A stretch of DNA of 64,000 nucleotides from Paraburkholderia tagetis (GTDB lineage Bacteria > Pseudomonadota > Gammaproteobacteria > Burkholderiales > Burkholderiaceae): the NCBI RefSeq assembly GCF_022213065.1, contig NZ_JAKLJA010000007.1, forward strand, positions 62,001 to 126,000, given 5' to 3'. The stretch's first letter is position 1. Each line of letters begins with the position of its first letter. Under the pieces are notes generated by a model. The model was not told the origin of the DNA and did no database searches. It worked only from the letters and a program-made list of their open reading frames with translations. The position numbers and the translations under genes were made by a program. Of this stretch, positions 1 through 8,488 are shown one piece after another.

Positions 1-97
1 ACGACCAGCCTCATTGACGGTACATTGTGGGATGTAAGCGCACGCTGAGCCATTGGGCCTGCCTGGCCCGGCGTGCGCGGCAAGCGCCGTTTCACCG

Positions 98-694
98 ATG
101 TCCCGCCACGACATGTCGCCCACTTTTTCATCCACACGTTCGCTCGCCGTGGCGTGCGCCGCCTTGGCGGCGCTCACGCTCCCGGGCTGCGACGACCGCC
201 AGATCGACACCATGCTCGACGCCCTCCGGCAGACGTTCAAGACCTTCTTCGATTCGGTGAAGCCCGACGTGCTGCTGCTCAAGGGCATGACGCCCGGCGT
301 CTCGACGCTCGAAGCGGTGCGCGAGCAGATGGGCAAGCCCGAGACCGAACGCGTGTTCGACGACGGCTCGCGGCGGCTCGAATATCCGCGCGGCCCGCAG
401 GGGCTCAAGACCTACATGGTCGACATCGGCCCGGACGGGCGGCTCGTGGCGATCACCCAGGCGCTCACTGCGGAGAACTTCGCGAAGGTGCGCATCGGCG
501 AGAGCCAGGACGACGTGCGTCGCCTGCTCGGCAAGCCCGGTCAGGTGGCCGCGTATCGGCTCAAGCAGGAGACCGTGTGGAGCTGGAAGTGGCTCGAAGG
601 CGGCGTCACGCAGGAAGCGTACTTCAACGTGCACTTCGGGCCGGACGGACGGGTCTCGACGACCTCGCGCTCCGACGTGATCCGGGGGCGTTGA
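98..694 (+). CDS. lipoprotein with two BamE-like repeats
   Basis: A 198-residue predicted lipoprotein. The N-terminus is a hydrophobic signal segment ending in the lipobox LPGC, with Cys31 as the lipidated residue. The rest holds two related units, about residues 63-110 (VSTLEAVREQMGKP) and 132-185 (ESQDDVRRLLGKP). Both resemble the SmpA/OmlA (BamE) fold, in which a helix precedes a G-K-P turn. A paralogue lies at 27239-27787, and the stretch LEYPRGP through SRSD aligns without gaps, at roughly 60% identity by eye. The exact role is unknown; attachment to the outer membrane and an envelope-assembly role are inferences from the fold. The ATG at 98 leaves a short n-region before the signal, but the start is uncertain (ATG at 113 is an alternative) because no clear ribosome binding site is visible. 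Confidence 0.8.
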   Translation: MSRHDMSPTFSSTRSLAVACAALAALTLPGCDDRQIDTMLDALRQTFKTFFDSVKPDVLLLKGMTPGVSTLEAVREQMGKPETERVFDDGSRRLEYPRGPQGLKTYMVDIGPDGRLVAITQALTAENFAKVRIGESQDDVRRLLGKPGQVAAYRLKQETVWSWKWLEGGVTQEAYFNVHFGPDGRVSTTSRSDVIRGR

Positions 695-729
695 CAGATG
701 AAGAAAGTCAGTGGAAGTGGGAGGCACGC

Positions 730-1860
730 ATGGTGATGCATCGTCGGCGGCCGCCGCGCGTGGGGCTCGTGCTGGGCGGCGGGGCTGCGCGCGGCTGGGC
801 TCATATCGGCGCGATACGTGCGCTCGAGGAGGCGGGCATCAAGCCCGACGTGGTGTGCGGCACCTCCATCGGGGCGCTCGTGGGCGCCGTCTACGCGAAC
901 GGCGATCTGGACTGGCTCGAGGAATGGGTCGGCAAGCTCACCTGGCAGACGGTGGTGCGCCTGCTCGACTTGCGCTTTTCCGGCGGGCTGCTGGGTGGGC
1001 GCAAGGTGATCGACCTGTTTGCGAAGCAGTTCGACGGGCGCACGATCGACGAGCTGGCAATGCCGTTTACGGCGGTGGCCACCGAGCTCGACACGGGCCG
1101 CGAAGTCTGGCTGCGTGACGGCGGCGTGGTGGACGCGGTGCGCGCGTCCATCGCGATTCCCGGTCTTTTCACGCCGATCTGGCACGATGGCGTGTGGCTC
1201 GTGGACGGCGGGCTCAGCAACCCGGTGCCGGTCTCGGCGGCGCGTGCGATGCGTGCCGACATGGTGATCGCCATCGACCTCAATCACGACATTCTCAATG
1301 GCCGCGACCTGGGCGGCATGCTAGATACCTTGCCGCGCGAAACGCCGGTCGAGGGAGCGGGCGCCGGTGCGCCGGCGATGAGGGGCGCGGAGCCGGAATT
1401 GCCGCTCGATGCGCTGTCAGGCGCGCAGTCGGAGGCACGGTCGGACGCGCAGTCGGAGGCGCAGTCGGACGCGCCAGCCGGCTCGCTGCCCGATGCGCCC
1501 CCCGGTGCACACGTCGCGGAGCCCCCGTTGCTGCTGCGCCGCAACGGCAAGCCGTTTCCGAACTGGTTGCAGCCTTCGGGGCCAGACGTACTGGGCGGCG
1601 GCCCGGACGTGCGTGTCGCGCCGCCGCCCAGTGCGCGCGTGCCTTCGTTGTTGAATTCGATTGCCCAGAGCATCGACATCATGCAGGTGCGCATCACGCG
1701 TAGCCGGCTGGCGGGCGAGCCCGCCGACGTGCTGATCCAGCCGCGTCTGGGCGGCATGGGAATCTTCGACTTTCATCGCGCTGCGCCGGCGATCGCGGAA
1801 GGGCGCGCGGCCGTGCAGTACATGCTGCCCGCGATCAAGGCGCAGTTGGGGATGGAGTAG
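730..1860 (+). CDS. patatin-like phospholipase (RssA/YchK-like)
   Basis: A 376-residue patatin family serine hydrolase. The oxyanion-hole glycine motif (VLGGGAARG) is at about residues 12-20, the nucleophile motif G-T-S-I-G at about 46-50, and the catalytic aspartate motif DGG at about 160-162, followed by SNPVPV. This Ser-Asp dyad hydrolyses acyl esters of lipids in the family. Between the catalytic core and the conserved tail (LIQPRLG...FDF) lies an Ala/Ser/Glu/Asp-rich insert of about 90 residues, with a 12-bp repeat at 1423-1470. The frame stays open far upstream, but that part is antisense-like translation of the preceding gene. The ATG at 730 is chosen because GGGAGG precedes it and the family begins just before the glycine loop. 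A cytoplasmic or membrane-peripheral location is inferred, as no signal peptide is seen. Confidence 0.88.
   Translation: MVMHRRRPPRVGLVLGGGAARGWAHIGAIRALEEAGIKPDVVCGTSIGALVGAVYANGDLDWLEEWVGKLTWQTVVRLLDLRFSGGLLGGRKVIDLFAKQFDGRTIDELAMPFTAVATELDTGREVWLRDGGVVDAVRASIAIPGLFTPIWHDGVWLVDGGLSNPVPVSAARAMRADMVIAIDLNHDILNGRDLGGMLDTLPRETPVEGAGAGAPAMRGAEPELPLDALSGAQSEARSDAQSEAQSDAPAGSLPDAPPGAHVAEPPLLLRRNGKPFPNWLQPSGPDVLGGGPDVRVAPPPSARVPSLLNSIAQSIDIMQVRITRSRLAGEPADVLIQPRLGGMGIFDFHRAAPAIAEGRAAVQYMLPAIKAQLGME
1423..1470 (+). repeat. four 12-bp tandem repeats inside patatin gene
   Basis: Four copies of a 12-bp unit (gcgcagtcggag and close variants) in frame, coding for alternating A-Q-S-E and A-R-S-D/A-Q-S-D. 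The repeat lies in a low-complexity insert rather than in the catalytic core, so copy-number change would alter length without breaking the frame. Confidence 0.8.
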
Positions 1861-1950
1861 GCAGGCTGCCGCGCGCGCGGCGTCGATTGGGGGAGCCAGG
1901 TGCCTGAAGGTGCGTGAAGGTCGCCCGAAGGTGCCCGGAAGCCCCTCGCG

Positions 1951-2289
1951 TCAAAGATTCAGGATGCCGGCGATGGCGAATTTCGCCGCGCTCAGTTCTT
2001 CCTCCGTCGCGGCCTCTCCCCTGTGGCGCCAGACTCTCCCCGTCAAAGACAGCGTGGTGATCTGGTCGGCCATGGCGACGCAGGGCTTGCTCAGGCCGCT
2101 GATCGGGATTTCCGATTCCCAGCCGTGAATGGCGCTGGTGATGGGCAGCCCGATGAAACGGCTCGTAAGCTCGTTGAATTCGGCGTCTGTGACCACGAGG
2201 GCCGGGCGGAAGCCGTTCTGCTCGTTGCCCATGCTCGGGCCGACGTTCAGCCAGACAATATCGCCCGCGTCGGGTATTCCGTTCTTCAT
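1951..2289 (-). CDS. mazF: MazF/PemK-type toxin (endoribonuclease)
   Basis: A 112-residue protein of the type II toxin family PemK/MazF/CcdB. It starts with GDIVWLNVGPSMGNEQNGFRP, the usual early strand and G-x-E-x-x-x-x-R-P segment, and continues with ALVV and GLPITS, both typical of MazF. MazF toxins cleave mRNA at short sequences in the cytoplasm and are held inactive by the antitoxin. The gene lies 6 bp downstream of the antitoxin gene on the minus strand, so the two are co-transcribed. Length fits the family. The cleavage target cannot be predicted. Confidence 0.9.
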   Translation of the reverse strand: MKNGIPDAGDIVWLNVGPSMGNEQNGFRPALVVTDAEFNELTSRFIGLPITSAIHGWESEIPISGLSKPCVAMADQITTLSLTGRVWRHRGEAATEEELSAAKFAIAGILNL

Positions 2290-2295
2290 GTGCCT

Positions 2296-2583
2296 TCACC
2301 AACGGTCAAAACGCGTCGGGTCATCGGGTCCACCGAATTCGAAGCCCTGCGGTTCGCCGAAGTCGATGAGCGAGTGCTGCTCGAGCTTTCTCTCGTGCAA
2401 CTGCCGCAAATATCGCTCGCGGGAAAAACGCCGTATGGCTGAATGAGCGCGGACTGTAAGCGCCCCGTCTTCGACTTCCACCTCGATCTCCTGTCCTTCC
2501 GTGAGCGCCAGCTTTGCAGCGGCGCTGGCCGGGATGCGTACCGCCAGGCTATTTCCCCAACGCTTGAGGGTCTGGATAGCCAT
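2296..2583 (-). CDS. mazE: MazE-type antitoxin (AbrB-like DNA binding)
   Basis: A 95-residue antitoxin. Residues 1-45 (IQTLKRWGNSLAVRIP, then GQEIEVEVEDGAL) are the swapped-hairpin AbrB/MazE DNA-binding domain. The C-terminal half is Arg/Glu/Asp-rich and would wrap the toxin. The frame is open further upstream, but ATG at 2583 is the start: AAGGAG sits just before it and the MazE fold begins immediately. The family represses its own operon together with MazF, which fits the palindromes found upstream (2622-2689). Confidence 0.9.
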   Translation of the reverse strand: MAIQTLKRWGNSLAVRIPASAAAKLALTEGQEIEVEVEDGALTVRAHSAIRRFSRERYLRQLHERKLEQHSLIDFGEPQGFEFGGPDDPTRFDRW

Positions 2584-2621
2584 TTTCCTTCTCCTTGAGT
2601 TATTCGCCAGTATGCCAAACG

Positions 2622-2689
2622 GCGTATCAACGTGTAGATACGTGCCAACCGTACTCGTCGAGCAGGCATGTGTCAACACGTTGATACGC
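2622..2689 (-). promoter_or_regulatory. mazEF promoter with paired inverted-repeat operators
   Basis: Two 14-bp arms, 2622-2635 (gcgtatcaacgtgt) and 2676-2689 (acacgttgatacgc), are perfect reverse complements of each other. Reading the minus strand, TTGACA (2671-2676) and TACGGT (2648-2653) are 17 bp apart and could be the -35 and -10 boxes, lying between and within the arms. Such a layout is what an autoregulated MazE/MazF complex would bind. The motif and spacing are seen directly; the regulatory role is inferred. Confidence 0.65.
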
Positions 2690-2705
2690 GATCAGGCCTG
2701 TTGCA

Positions 2706-3320
2706 TCATGGGCGCGCCGCAACCCAGCCCCAGCCTTGCTGAGAGCGTCGCAGCGCGGTCACTGAAAGCGGTGCGATCTCCACCTGACGGAACGACGCTG
2801 AAGGGGCGTTCAGCGCGTGCAAAATCGCCGCGCGGATCACTGGCGCGTGCGTGAATGCCACGATGGTTTTCTCCGCACAGGAAAGGGAGCCGAGCCACGA
2901 AGCCACCCGCCTGCGCACGTCGTCGAACGATTCACCGCCGCCGGGCGGTTTGAAGGCCGGATCACGCGTCCAGGCCGCGAGTGCTTCGGGGGCTTCGCGT
3001 GCGATGTCGGTGAGGCGCCGGCCGGCCCATGCGCCGTAGTGGGCGTCCGCAAGCGCATCGGTGTGCTCGGGCGCGAAGCCGGCCGCCCGCGCGCTCGCAC
3101 GAGCGATAGCGGCGGGGCTCGCCAGCGCGAACGGCGCTTCTGCGTCAACGCCGGTGAGCCGGGCTTGCCAGTGCACGCGCCACGCGTCGATAGCGTCGAT
3201 GGCGCGCGCATCGAGCGCTTCGTCTTCGTCATGATCCGCGCCCGGTGCGCGAGGAAACGTCCCCGCCCGCAATGCGGCATCGGCCGCATGACACACCAGC
3301 CAGACGGTCGTTTCCGGCAT
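2706..3320 (-). CDS. histidine phosphatase family protein, degenerate active site
   Basis: A 204-residue protein of the phosphoglycerate mutase-like histidine phosphatase superfamily. The second catalytic histidine (AFTHAPVIRA) and the GESFDDVRRRV segment are present. However, the signature R-H-G is C-H-A (WLVCHAADAA), and the usual W-E-G acid is W-A-G (GAWAGRRL). The phosphohistidine is therefore kept, but the phosphate-clamping Arg and the acid Glu are gone. It reads away from a cobalamin riboswitch and cbtBA, and the family includes CobC (alpha-ribazole phosphatase), so a link to B12 metabolism is possible. The start at 3320 has AGGAG nine bases upstream; an ATG at 3353 has none. It may be inactive or have altered activity. 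Confidence 0.8.
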   Translation of the reverse strand: MPETTVWLVCHAADAALRAGTFPRAPGADHDEDEALDARAIDAIDAWRVHWQARLTGVDAEAPFALASPAAIARASARAAGFAPEHTDALADAHYGAWAGRRLTDIAREAPEALAAWTRDPAFKPPGGGESFDDVRRRVASWLGSLSCAEKTIVAFTHAPVIRAAILHALNAPSASFRQVEIAPLSVTALRRSQQGWGWVAARP

Positions 3321-3424
3321 CGGCCCGTTCTCCTGCTGCTCGTTCATAGGCATTTAGCATGTGCCGCGCTCGCACCCTGGGCGCATCCGTGCCGCGCAAG
3401 GCTGGCTCGGCGCGTAGAATACAG

Positions 3425-3553
3425 CGTCCCCGACACGCGGAAGCCGGTGCAAGTCCGGCACGGTCGCGCCACTGTAACCGCTCGCTTTCGAAACGTCGAA
3501 CGCCGACCTCTCGAAGCCACGGAAGCCAGACCCGCGTGTGAGGTATCGGGGCA
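3425..3553 (+). promoter_or_regulatory. cobalamin (B12) riboswitch
   Basis: The conserved core is readable: ggaagccggtgcaagtccgg, then a cgcgccactgtaaccg segment and the B12 box ggaagccagaccc. Closing helices also pair: CCCCGA (from 3429) with TCGGGG (3546-3551), and ACACGCGG (3433-3440) with CCGCGTGT. It lies about 70 bp before cbtB on the same strand. Family knowledge: binding of adenosylcobalamin lowers expression of the downstream genes. A ggggcgcgtaacccc hairpin next to the cbtB ribosome binding site could carry the translational control. Confidence 0.93.
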
Positions 3554-3622
3554 CAGCCGGAGCCATTCCGAAGCCATTCCATTGCACGACTAACGGGGCG
3601 CGTAACCCCAGGAGAAGTCATC

Positions 3623-3853
3623 ATGTCCGAAGCCGCATTCCATCCGGCACACCCGTCATCTGTGCCGGCCATCACGCCCGCACCCATTCCTCTGCGCGAG
3701 ATCCTGCCCTGGGCCATCTTTGGCGGTCTCATGCTGCTGCTGGCGCTGTATTTCGTCGGTGCCGAACAGGGCGCGACGTCGATCTTCCCGGGCATGCTCG
3801 TCCACGAATTCGTCCACGACGGCCGCCATCTGCTCGGCTTCCCGTGCCACTGA
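3623..3853 (+). CDS. cbtB: cobalt transporter subunit CbtB
   Basis: A 76-residue protein with one membrane helix (LPWAIFGGLMLLLALYFVGA, about residues 28-48) and a histidine-bearing C-terminal end (LVHEFVHDGRHLLGFPCH), the usual shape of CbtB. Together with CbtA it forms a predicted cobalt uptake permease found under B12 riboswitch control. AGGAGA precedes the ATG. cbtA follows 12 bp later, so the two form one riboswitch-controlled unit. His and Cys near the C-terminus are candidate metal ligands. Confidence 0.92.
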   Translation: MSEAAFHPAHPSSVPAITPAPIPLREILPWAIFGGLMLLLALYFVGAEQGATSIFPGMLVHEFVHDGRHLLGFPCH

Positions 3854-3865
3854 CCGGGGGCTGAC

Positions 3866-4609
3866 ATGGTAGGCAAGCTGTTGATACGCGGTATGCTCGC
3901 AGGCATCGCCGCGGGACTGCTCACGTTCTCGTTCGCCAAGGTGGTGGGCGAGCCCCAGGTCGACCGGGCCATCGCGCTCGAAGAACACGCCGATGCCGCG
4001 AAGGACGAGGCGCCCGAGCCGGAAATCGTGAGCCGCGCGACCCAGGCGAGCTACGGGCTCTTCGCGGGCGTGATGGTCTATGGCGCGTCTGTCGGCGGGA
4101 TCTTCGCGCTCGTGTTCGCGTATGCGCGCGGGCGCACCGGGCGTCTCTCGGCACGCGCGCTTTGCGCGTGGATCGCGCTCGCGGCGTTCGTGGCGCTCGT
4201 CATCGTGCCCAACATCAAATATCCGGCGAACCCGCCTTCGGTCGGCGACCACGAAACGATCGGCTATCGCACCGGGCTCTTCTTCCTGATGATCGCGATC
4301 TCGCTCGCCGTCACGGTGTTTTCGCTCAAGGTGCGCGGCGCGCTGGCCAGGAAATGGGGTGGCTGGAACGGCTCGATTGCGGCGCTCGTGTTGTTTGTCG
4401 TCGTGATTGGCGCGATCCAGGCCGCGCTGCCCGGCATCGACGAAGTGCCGGCCGCATTCCCGGCCGTGCTGCTGTGGAAGTTCCGCACCGCGGCGATTGG
4501 CATGCAGGCGATTCTCTGGACCGCGATCGGGCTCGTGTTTGGCGCGCTCGTGGAGCGTCTCGAGCTTTCGATGGCCCGCGAAGGCTCGCTTTCGGCGCAC
4601 GGCGCCTGA
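3866..4609 (+). CDS. cbtA: cobalt transporter subunit CbtA
   Basis: A 247-residue membrane protein with about five to six helices. The first segment (IRGMLAGIAAGLLTFSFAKVVGEPQVDRAI) and the later YGLFAGVMVYGASVGGIFAL and NPPSVGDHETIGYRTGLFFLMI stretches are typical of CbtA. The conserved G-E-P near the N-terminus and the H-E-T loop may form part of the metal path. It acts with CbtB in the inner membrane and is followed by a strong terminator at 4692-4722, which ends the riboswitch-controlled operon. Confidence 0.92.
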   Translation: MVGKLLIRGMLAGIAAGLLTFSFAKVVGEPQVDRAIALEEHADAAKDEAPEPEIVSRATQASYGLFAGVMVYGASVGGIFALVFAYARGRTGRLSARALCAWIALAAFVALVIVPNIKYPANPPSVGDHETIGYRTGLFFLMIAISLAVTVFSLKVRGALARKWGGWNGSIAALVLFVVVIGAIQAALPGIDEVPAAFPAVLLWKFRTAAIGMQAILWTAIGLVFGALVERLELSMAREGSLSAHGA

Positions 4610-4691
4610 ATCTCCTGACGCTCCGCCGCCCGGCGCACGCCGGAAACAGGCGCCGTCGCTTCTATCGAAAAAGCGACCCGAAACTTGTGAA

Positions 4692-4722
4692 AACGCCCCG
4701 TCTGCCGGGGCGTTGTTTTTTC
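4692..4722 (+). terminator. rho-independent terminator after cbtBA
   Basis: Stem aacgccccg / cggggcgtt with a 5-nt loop, followed by a run of T. It closes the cbtBA transcript before the arginine locus. Confidence 0.85.
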
Positions 4723-4922
4723 GGCTTTCAAAATCATCGCGCCTTTGACAGCACGGGCGAAAACACCGGCCAGCCGGGCAAAGCGCCGGGATGTTGCGTC
4801 GCAGCATAAGCGGCGCGCGCGTTTGAGCATTCCATTTTGCGCTGCGACTATCCGCGCACATCTTCAAAACGGCGCCCACGGCAAACGCCCGGGCATCGAC
4901 AACAACTTTCACGGAGACGCGC

Positions 4923-5612
4923 GTGATGCTCTACGGCTTTGGCCCGGTGCTGCTCGCCGGTACGATCCAGACGATCGAACTTTCGTTGCTCTCGCTTGGC
5001 GTGGCCGTGCTGCTCGGTCTCGTGGGCGCGGCGGCGAAGCTTTCGTTCCACCGCCCGCTCGCGGCCTGCGCGACGGCCTACACCACGCTGATTCGCTCGG
5101 TCCCCGATCTCGTGCTGATGCTGCTGCTCTTCTACAGCATCCAGATCGGCGTGAACGAGGCCACCGACGCGCTCGGCATGGCGCAGATCGACATCGACCC
5201 GTTCGTGGCCGGCGTGCTCACGCTCGGCTTCATCTACGGCGCGTATTTCACCGAGACGTTCCGCGGCGCGTTCCTCTCCGTGCCGCGCGGCCAGCTCGAA
5301 GCGGGCTACGCCTACGGCATGAGCGGCGCGCGCGTGTTCGCACGCATCCTGTTTCCGCAGATGATGCGTTTCGCGCTGCCGGGCATCGGCAACAACTGGC
5401 AGGTGCTCGTGAAGGCGACGGCGCTGGTCTCGATCATCGGCTTGGCCGACGTCGTGAAGGCCGCCCAGGACGCGGGCCGCAGCACCTTCAACCTGTTCTT
5501 CTTCCTGGTGGTCGCGGCGCTCATCTACCTCGCCATCACCACCATTTCGAATTTCGCGCTGATCTGGCTCGAACGCCGCTACTCGGCGGGCGTGCGCCAC
5601 GCGCAACTGTGA
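4923..5612 (+). CDS. basic amino acid ABC transporter permease (HisQ/AotQ type)
   Basis: A 229-residue inner-membrane permease of the His/Glu/Gln/Arg family with about five helices. The TIQTIELSLLSLGVAV start and the EAA loop (EAGYAYGMSGARVFARILFPQ, about residues 125-145), which contacts the ATPase, are clear. It pairs with the second permease 19 bp downstream. The neighbouring AST operon and regulator make arginine/ornithine the likely substrate, rather than histidine alone; this is inferred. GTG (4923) and ATG (4926) are both possible starts, with GGAG six and nine bases upstream. Confidence 0.9.
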   Translation: MMLYGFGPVLLAGTIQTIELSLLSLGVAVLLGLVGAAAKLSFHRPLAACATAYTTLIRSVPDLVLMLLLFYSIQIGVNEATDALGMAQIDIDPFVAGVLTLGFIYGAYFTETFRGAFLSVPRGQLEAGYAYGMSGARVFARILFPQMMRFALPGIGNNWQVLVKATALVSIIGLADVVKAAQDAGRSTFNLFFFLVVAALIYLAITTISNFALIWLERRYSAGVRHAQL

Positions 5613-5631
5613 ACCCTCAGAGAGCGAAGCG

Positions 5632-6345
5632 ATGAACGAAATCCTCCATCAATTCGGCCAGGCGTTCCTCTACTGGGACGGCGAGCATGTTTCCGGCCTC
5701 GCCATGACGCTTTGGCTGCTTGTGATCTCCGTGGCGTTCGGCTTTTGCTGCGCGGTGCCGCTCGCGGTCGCGCGCGTGTCGAGCCGGCGCTGGCTCTCGC
5801 TGCCGGTGCGCTTCTATACCTACGTGTTTCGCGGCACGCCGCTCTACGTGCAGTTGCTGCTGATCTACACGGGCGTGTACAGTCTCGCCTTCATTCGCTC
5901 GGAGCCGCTGCTCGACGCGTTTTTTCGCAGCGGCCTGAACTGCGCGGTGCTCGCGTTCGCGCTCAATACCTGCGCCTATACGACCGAGATTTTCGCGGGC
6001 GCAATTCGCTCGACCTCGCACGGCGAAGTAGAAGCGGCGCGCGCCTACGGCATGAGCCCCTTCACGATGTACTGGCGCGTCGTGCTGCCTTCGGCGCTGC
6101 GCCGTGCGCTGCCGCTGTACAGTAACGAAGTCATCCTGATGCTGCACGCGACGACAGTGGCGTTCACGGCGACGGTGCCCGACATCCTCAAGGTCGCGCG
6201 CGACGCCAACTCGGCCACGTACCGCTCGTTCGAGTCGTTCGGGCTCGCGGCGCTGATCTACTGTGCGGTATCGTTCGTGCTGGTGGCCGCGTTCCGCCGC
6301 GCGGAGAAACGCTGGCTCGGCCACCTCGCCGTGCGTACGCGATAA
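5632..6345 (+). CDS. basic amino acid ABC transporter permease (HisM/AotM type)
   Basis: A 237-residue second permease. [21 protein letters not shown] forms an early helix, [16 protein letters not shown] is the family hallmark (R-G-T-P-L), and the EAA loop is [20 protein letters not shown] (about residues 130-150). It would form a heterodimer with the upstream permease to move a basic amino acid through the inner membrane. GAGAGCGAAGCG precedes the ATG. The ATPase gene follows after 16 bp. Confidence 0.9.
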   Translation: MNEILHQFGQAFLYWDGEHVSGLAMTLWLLVISVAFGFCCAVPLAVARVSSRRWLSLPVRFYTYVFRGTPLYVQLLLIYTGVYSLAFIRSEPLLDAFFRSGLNCAVLAFALNTCAYTTEIFAGAIRSTSHGEVEAARAYGMSPFTMYWRVVLPSALRRALPLYSNEVILMLHATTVAFTATVPDILKVARDANSATYRSFESFGLAALIYCAVSFVLVAAFRRAEKRWLGHLAVRTR

Positions 6346-6361
6346 TTTTTGGGAGACCATC

Positions 6362-7225
6362 TTGGCTCAGACGATGCAAACGACCCCGCGTGCGACGCAA
6401 ACCCAAACGCAAACCCCGGCGCAATCCGCGCAGTTTTCGCAATCCGCGCAATCCTCGAATAGCAAGCTGATTGCGCGCGACATCCACAAGCGCTACGGCG
6501 ACAACGAAGTGCTCAAGGGCGTCTCGCTCGACGCGAAGAAGGGCGACGTGATCAGCATCATTGGCGCGAGCGGCTCGGGCAAGAGCACGTTCCTGCGCTG
6601 CATCAATTTCCTCGAGAAGCCGAACGCGGGCGAGATCGTGGTGGACGGCGAGTCCGTGCGCACCAAGGCGGGCCGCAACGGCGACCTCGACGTGGCCGAT
6701 CATAAGCAGCTCCAGCGCATCCGCACCAAGCTCGCGATGGTGTTCCAGCACTTCAATCTCTGGTCGCACATGAATGTGCTCGAGAACGTGATCGAAGCGC
6801 CCATTCACGTGCTGGGCGTGTCGCGCAAGGAAGCCGAGGAGCGTGCGCGCGGGTATCTGGAGAAGGTGGGCCTCGCGCCGCGTGTGGAAAAGCAATATCC
6901 CTCGCATCTCTCGGGCGGCCAGCAGCAGCGCGTGGCGATTGCGCGCGCGCTCGCGATGAACCCCGACGTCATGCTGTTCGATGAGCCCACCTCCGCGCTC
7001 GACCCCGAACTCGTGGGCGAAGTGCTCAAGGTGATGCAGAAGCTCGCTGAGGAAGGCCGCACGATGATCGTCGTCACGCACGAAATGGGTTTCGCGCGCA
7101 ACGTCTCCAATCATGTGATGTTTCTGCACCAGGGCCGCACGGAAGAAGAGGGCGCGCCCGCCGACGTGCTCGGCAATCCGGAGAGCGAGCGGCTGCGCCA
7201 GTTCCTCTCGGGCAGCCTCAAGTAA
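6362..7225 (+). CDS. basic amino acid ABC transporter ATP-binding protein (HisP/AotP type)
   Basis: A 287-residue ATPase. It has Walker [10 protein letters not shown], the Q-loop in VFQHFNLW, the signature LSGGQQQR, Walker [12 protein letters not shown] and the H-loop VVTHEMGFA. These match HisP/GlnQ-type subunits that power polar amino acid import. The start is taken as TTG at 6362 because GGGAG lies about six bases before it; ATG at 6374 is too far from that site. The first 30 residues are a Gln/Thr/Ser-rich tail not seen in typical HisP. It is the third gene of the transporter run and is followed after 15 bp by the regulator gene. Confidence 0.92.
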   Translation: MAQTMQTTPRATQTQTQTPAQSAQFSQSAQSSNSKLIARDIHKRYGDNEVLKGVSLDAKKGDVISIIGASGSGKSTFLRCINFLEKPNAGEIVVDGESVRTKAGRNGDLDVADHKQLQRIRTKLAMVFQHFNLWSHMNVLENVIEAPIHVLGVSRKEAEERARGYLEKVGLAPRVEKQYPSHLSGGQQQRVAIARALAMNPDVMLFDEPTSALDPELVGEVLKVMQKLAEEGRTMIVVTHEMGFARNVSNHVMFLHQGRTEEEGAPADVLGNPESERLRQFLSGSLK

Positions 7226-7240
7226 GCGGGGCGCCAGAAC

Positions 7241-8281
7241 GTGTCAAACGCGGTGTCCCGCACGACCCAGGTCGCGATCGTTGCCTTGCCGCCTGTCTCG
7301 ATGTCGGGCGTGGGCCCGATCGTCGACGCCCTGAATCTCGCCAACGAGATCGACGGGCGCGCGCTCTACCGCTGGCAGATGTGTTCGTGGAACGGCCGGC
7401 CCGTGCCGCTCGCGGGCGGCGCGCAATGGCCCGCCGACTGCGCGTTCGGCGACGGGCTTTCGTGCGACTGGCTCATCGTCGTGACCGAGCGCTTTCAGCA
7501 GTTCGCCGATTACCGGCTCTTTCTCGCGAGCCTCGCACGCGTGGGGCAACGCACGCCGCTCGTGACCGGCATCCACCACGGCATCTGGTGGCTCGCGATG
7601 GCGGGGCAGTTGCAGAACTATCGCGTCGCGGTGAACTGGGAAACCTATCAGCAGTTCTCCGAACAATTCGAGCGCACCATCGTCACGCAGCACATCTACG
7701 AAATCGACCGCGACCGCGCGACCTGCTCGGGCGGGCAGGCCACGCTCGATTTCATGCTTGCGATGATCGGCCGCGAGCATGGCCCCGAACTCGTGGACCG
7801 TATCGCCGATGCGATGGGTGCGAGCACGCTGCGCAGCGGCGACGAGCGTCAGCGCATTCCGTTCGTGACCGCGCCCGGCGAGCGCCATCCGCGCCTGAAC
7901 GATGCGCTCATGCTGATGGAAGCGAATATCGAGGACCCGCTCACGACCGACGAGATCGCCGGCCACGTGGGCGTTTCGCGCCGTCAATTGGAGCGCCTGT
8001 TCAGGCAGTACCTCAATGCGATGCCGTCGAAGTACTACCTGGGCCTGCGCCTTGCTAAAGCGCGCTCGCAGTTGCAGCGCACCAGCAAGTCGGTGGTGCA
8101 GATCAGCCTCGCGTGCGGGTTTTCGTCGGCGGCGCATTTTTCCAACGCGTATCGCGAGCGCTTCGGCGTGACGCCGCGCGAGGATCGCCGTAACTGGATC
8201 GAGCGCCAGCACGGCGGCGCGGCCGGTGCGATGTCCGAGCCGCGCGCCGGCGCGCTCGTGGAGCCGCCGGAGCGCGACTGA
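7241..8281 (+). CDS. argR: GlxA/ArgR-type AraC family transcriptional regulator
   Basis: A 346-residue regulator of the GlxA group. It has an N-terminal DJ-1/class I glutamine amidotransferase-like sensing domain (about residues 8-185) and a C-terminal AraC DNA-binding domain (about 220-320; DEIAGHVGVSRRQLERLFRQ, ISLACGFSSAAHFSNAYRERFG). Pseudomonas ArgR, which controls arginine uptake (aot) and succinyltransferase (aru) genes, has this architecture and this neighbourhood, so the same role is inferred. It is unrelated to E. coli ArgR. The start is GTG at 7241. It lies between transporter and catabolic genes and may control both. Confidence 0.82.
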   Translation: MSNAVSRTTQVAIVALPPVSMSGVGPIVDALNLANEIDGRALYRWQMCSWNGRPVPLAGGAQWPADCAFGDGLSCDWLIVVTERFQQFADYRLFLASLARVGQRTPLVTGIHHGIWWLAMAGQLQNYRVAVNWETYQQFSEQFERTIVTQHIYEIDRDRATCSGGQATLDFMLAMIGREHGPELVDRIADAMGASTLRSGDERQRIPFVTAPGERHPRLNDALMLMEANIEDPLTTDEIAGHVGVSRRQLERLFRQYLNAMPSKYYLGLRLAKARSQLQRTSKSVVQISLACGFSSAAHFSNAYRERFGVTPREDRRNWIERQHGGAAGAMSEPRAGALVEPPERD

Positions 8282-8488
8282 GCGTCCCCGATCGCCGCCG
8301 ATCGCCCACGATCGCCGCCAACCGCACCCGCATTCAGGCTCCGACGAAAAAACACGTCGCGGTTACGCAAGACGATTGCGGCGCGGTTGCCTACACTGTT
8401 TCTGCTAATGCCGCAAAGGGCGCTGCGCCGCAACAAACGCACGCAGCCCCCAAGCCAGAACTCCAATTTGAGCCCAAGAGGATTCGCC

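Noticed and set aside
73..729. N-terminal extension of the patatin gene
   Set aside because: The extension is the lipoprotein gene in another frame; the patatin fold begins after the ATG at 730.
8330..8400. possible ArgR binding site and promoter before astC
   Set aside because: A GTCGC-N-AA type motif occurs, but the -35/-10 spacing is poor and the site is weak by eye; it is left as unproven.
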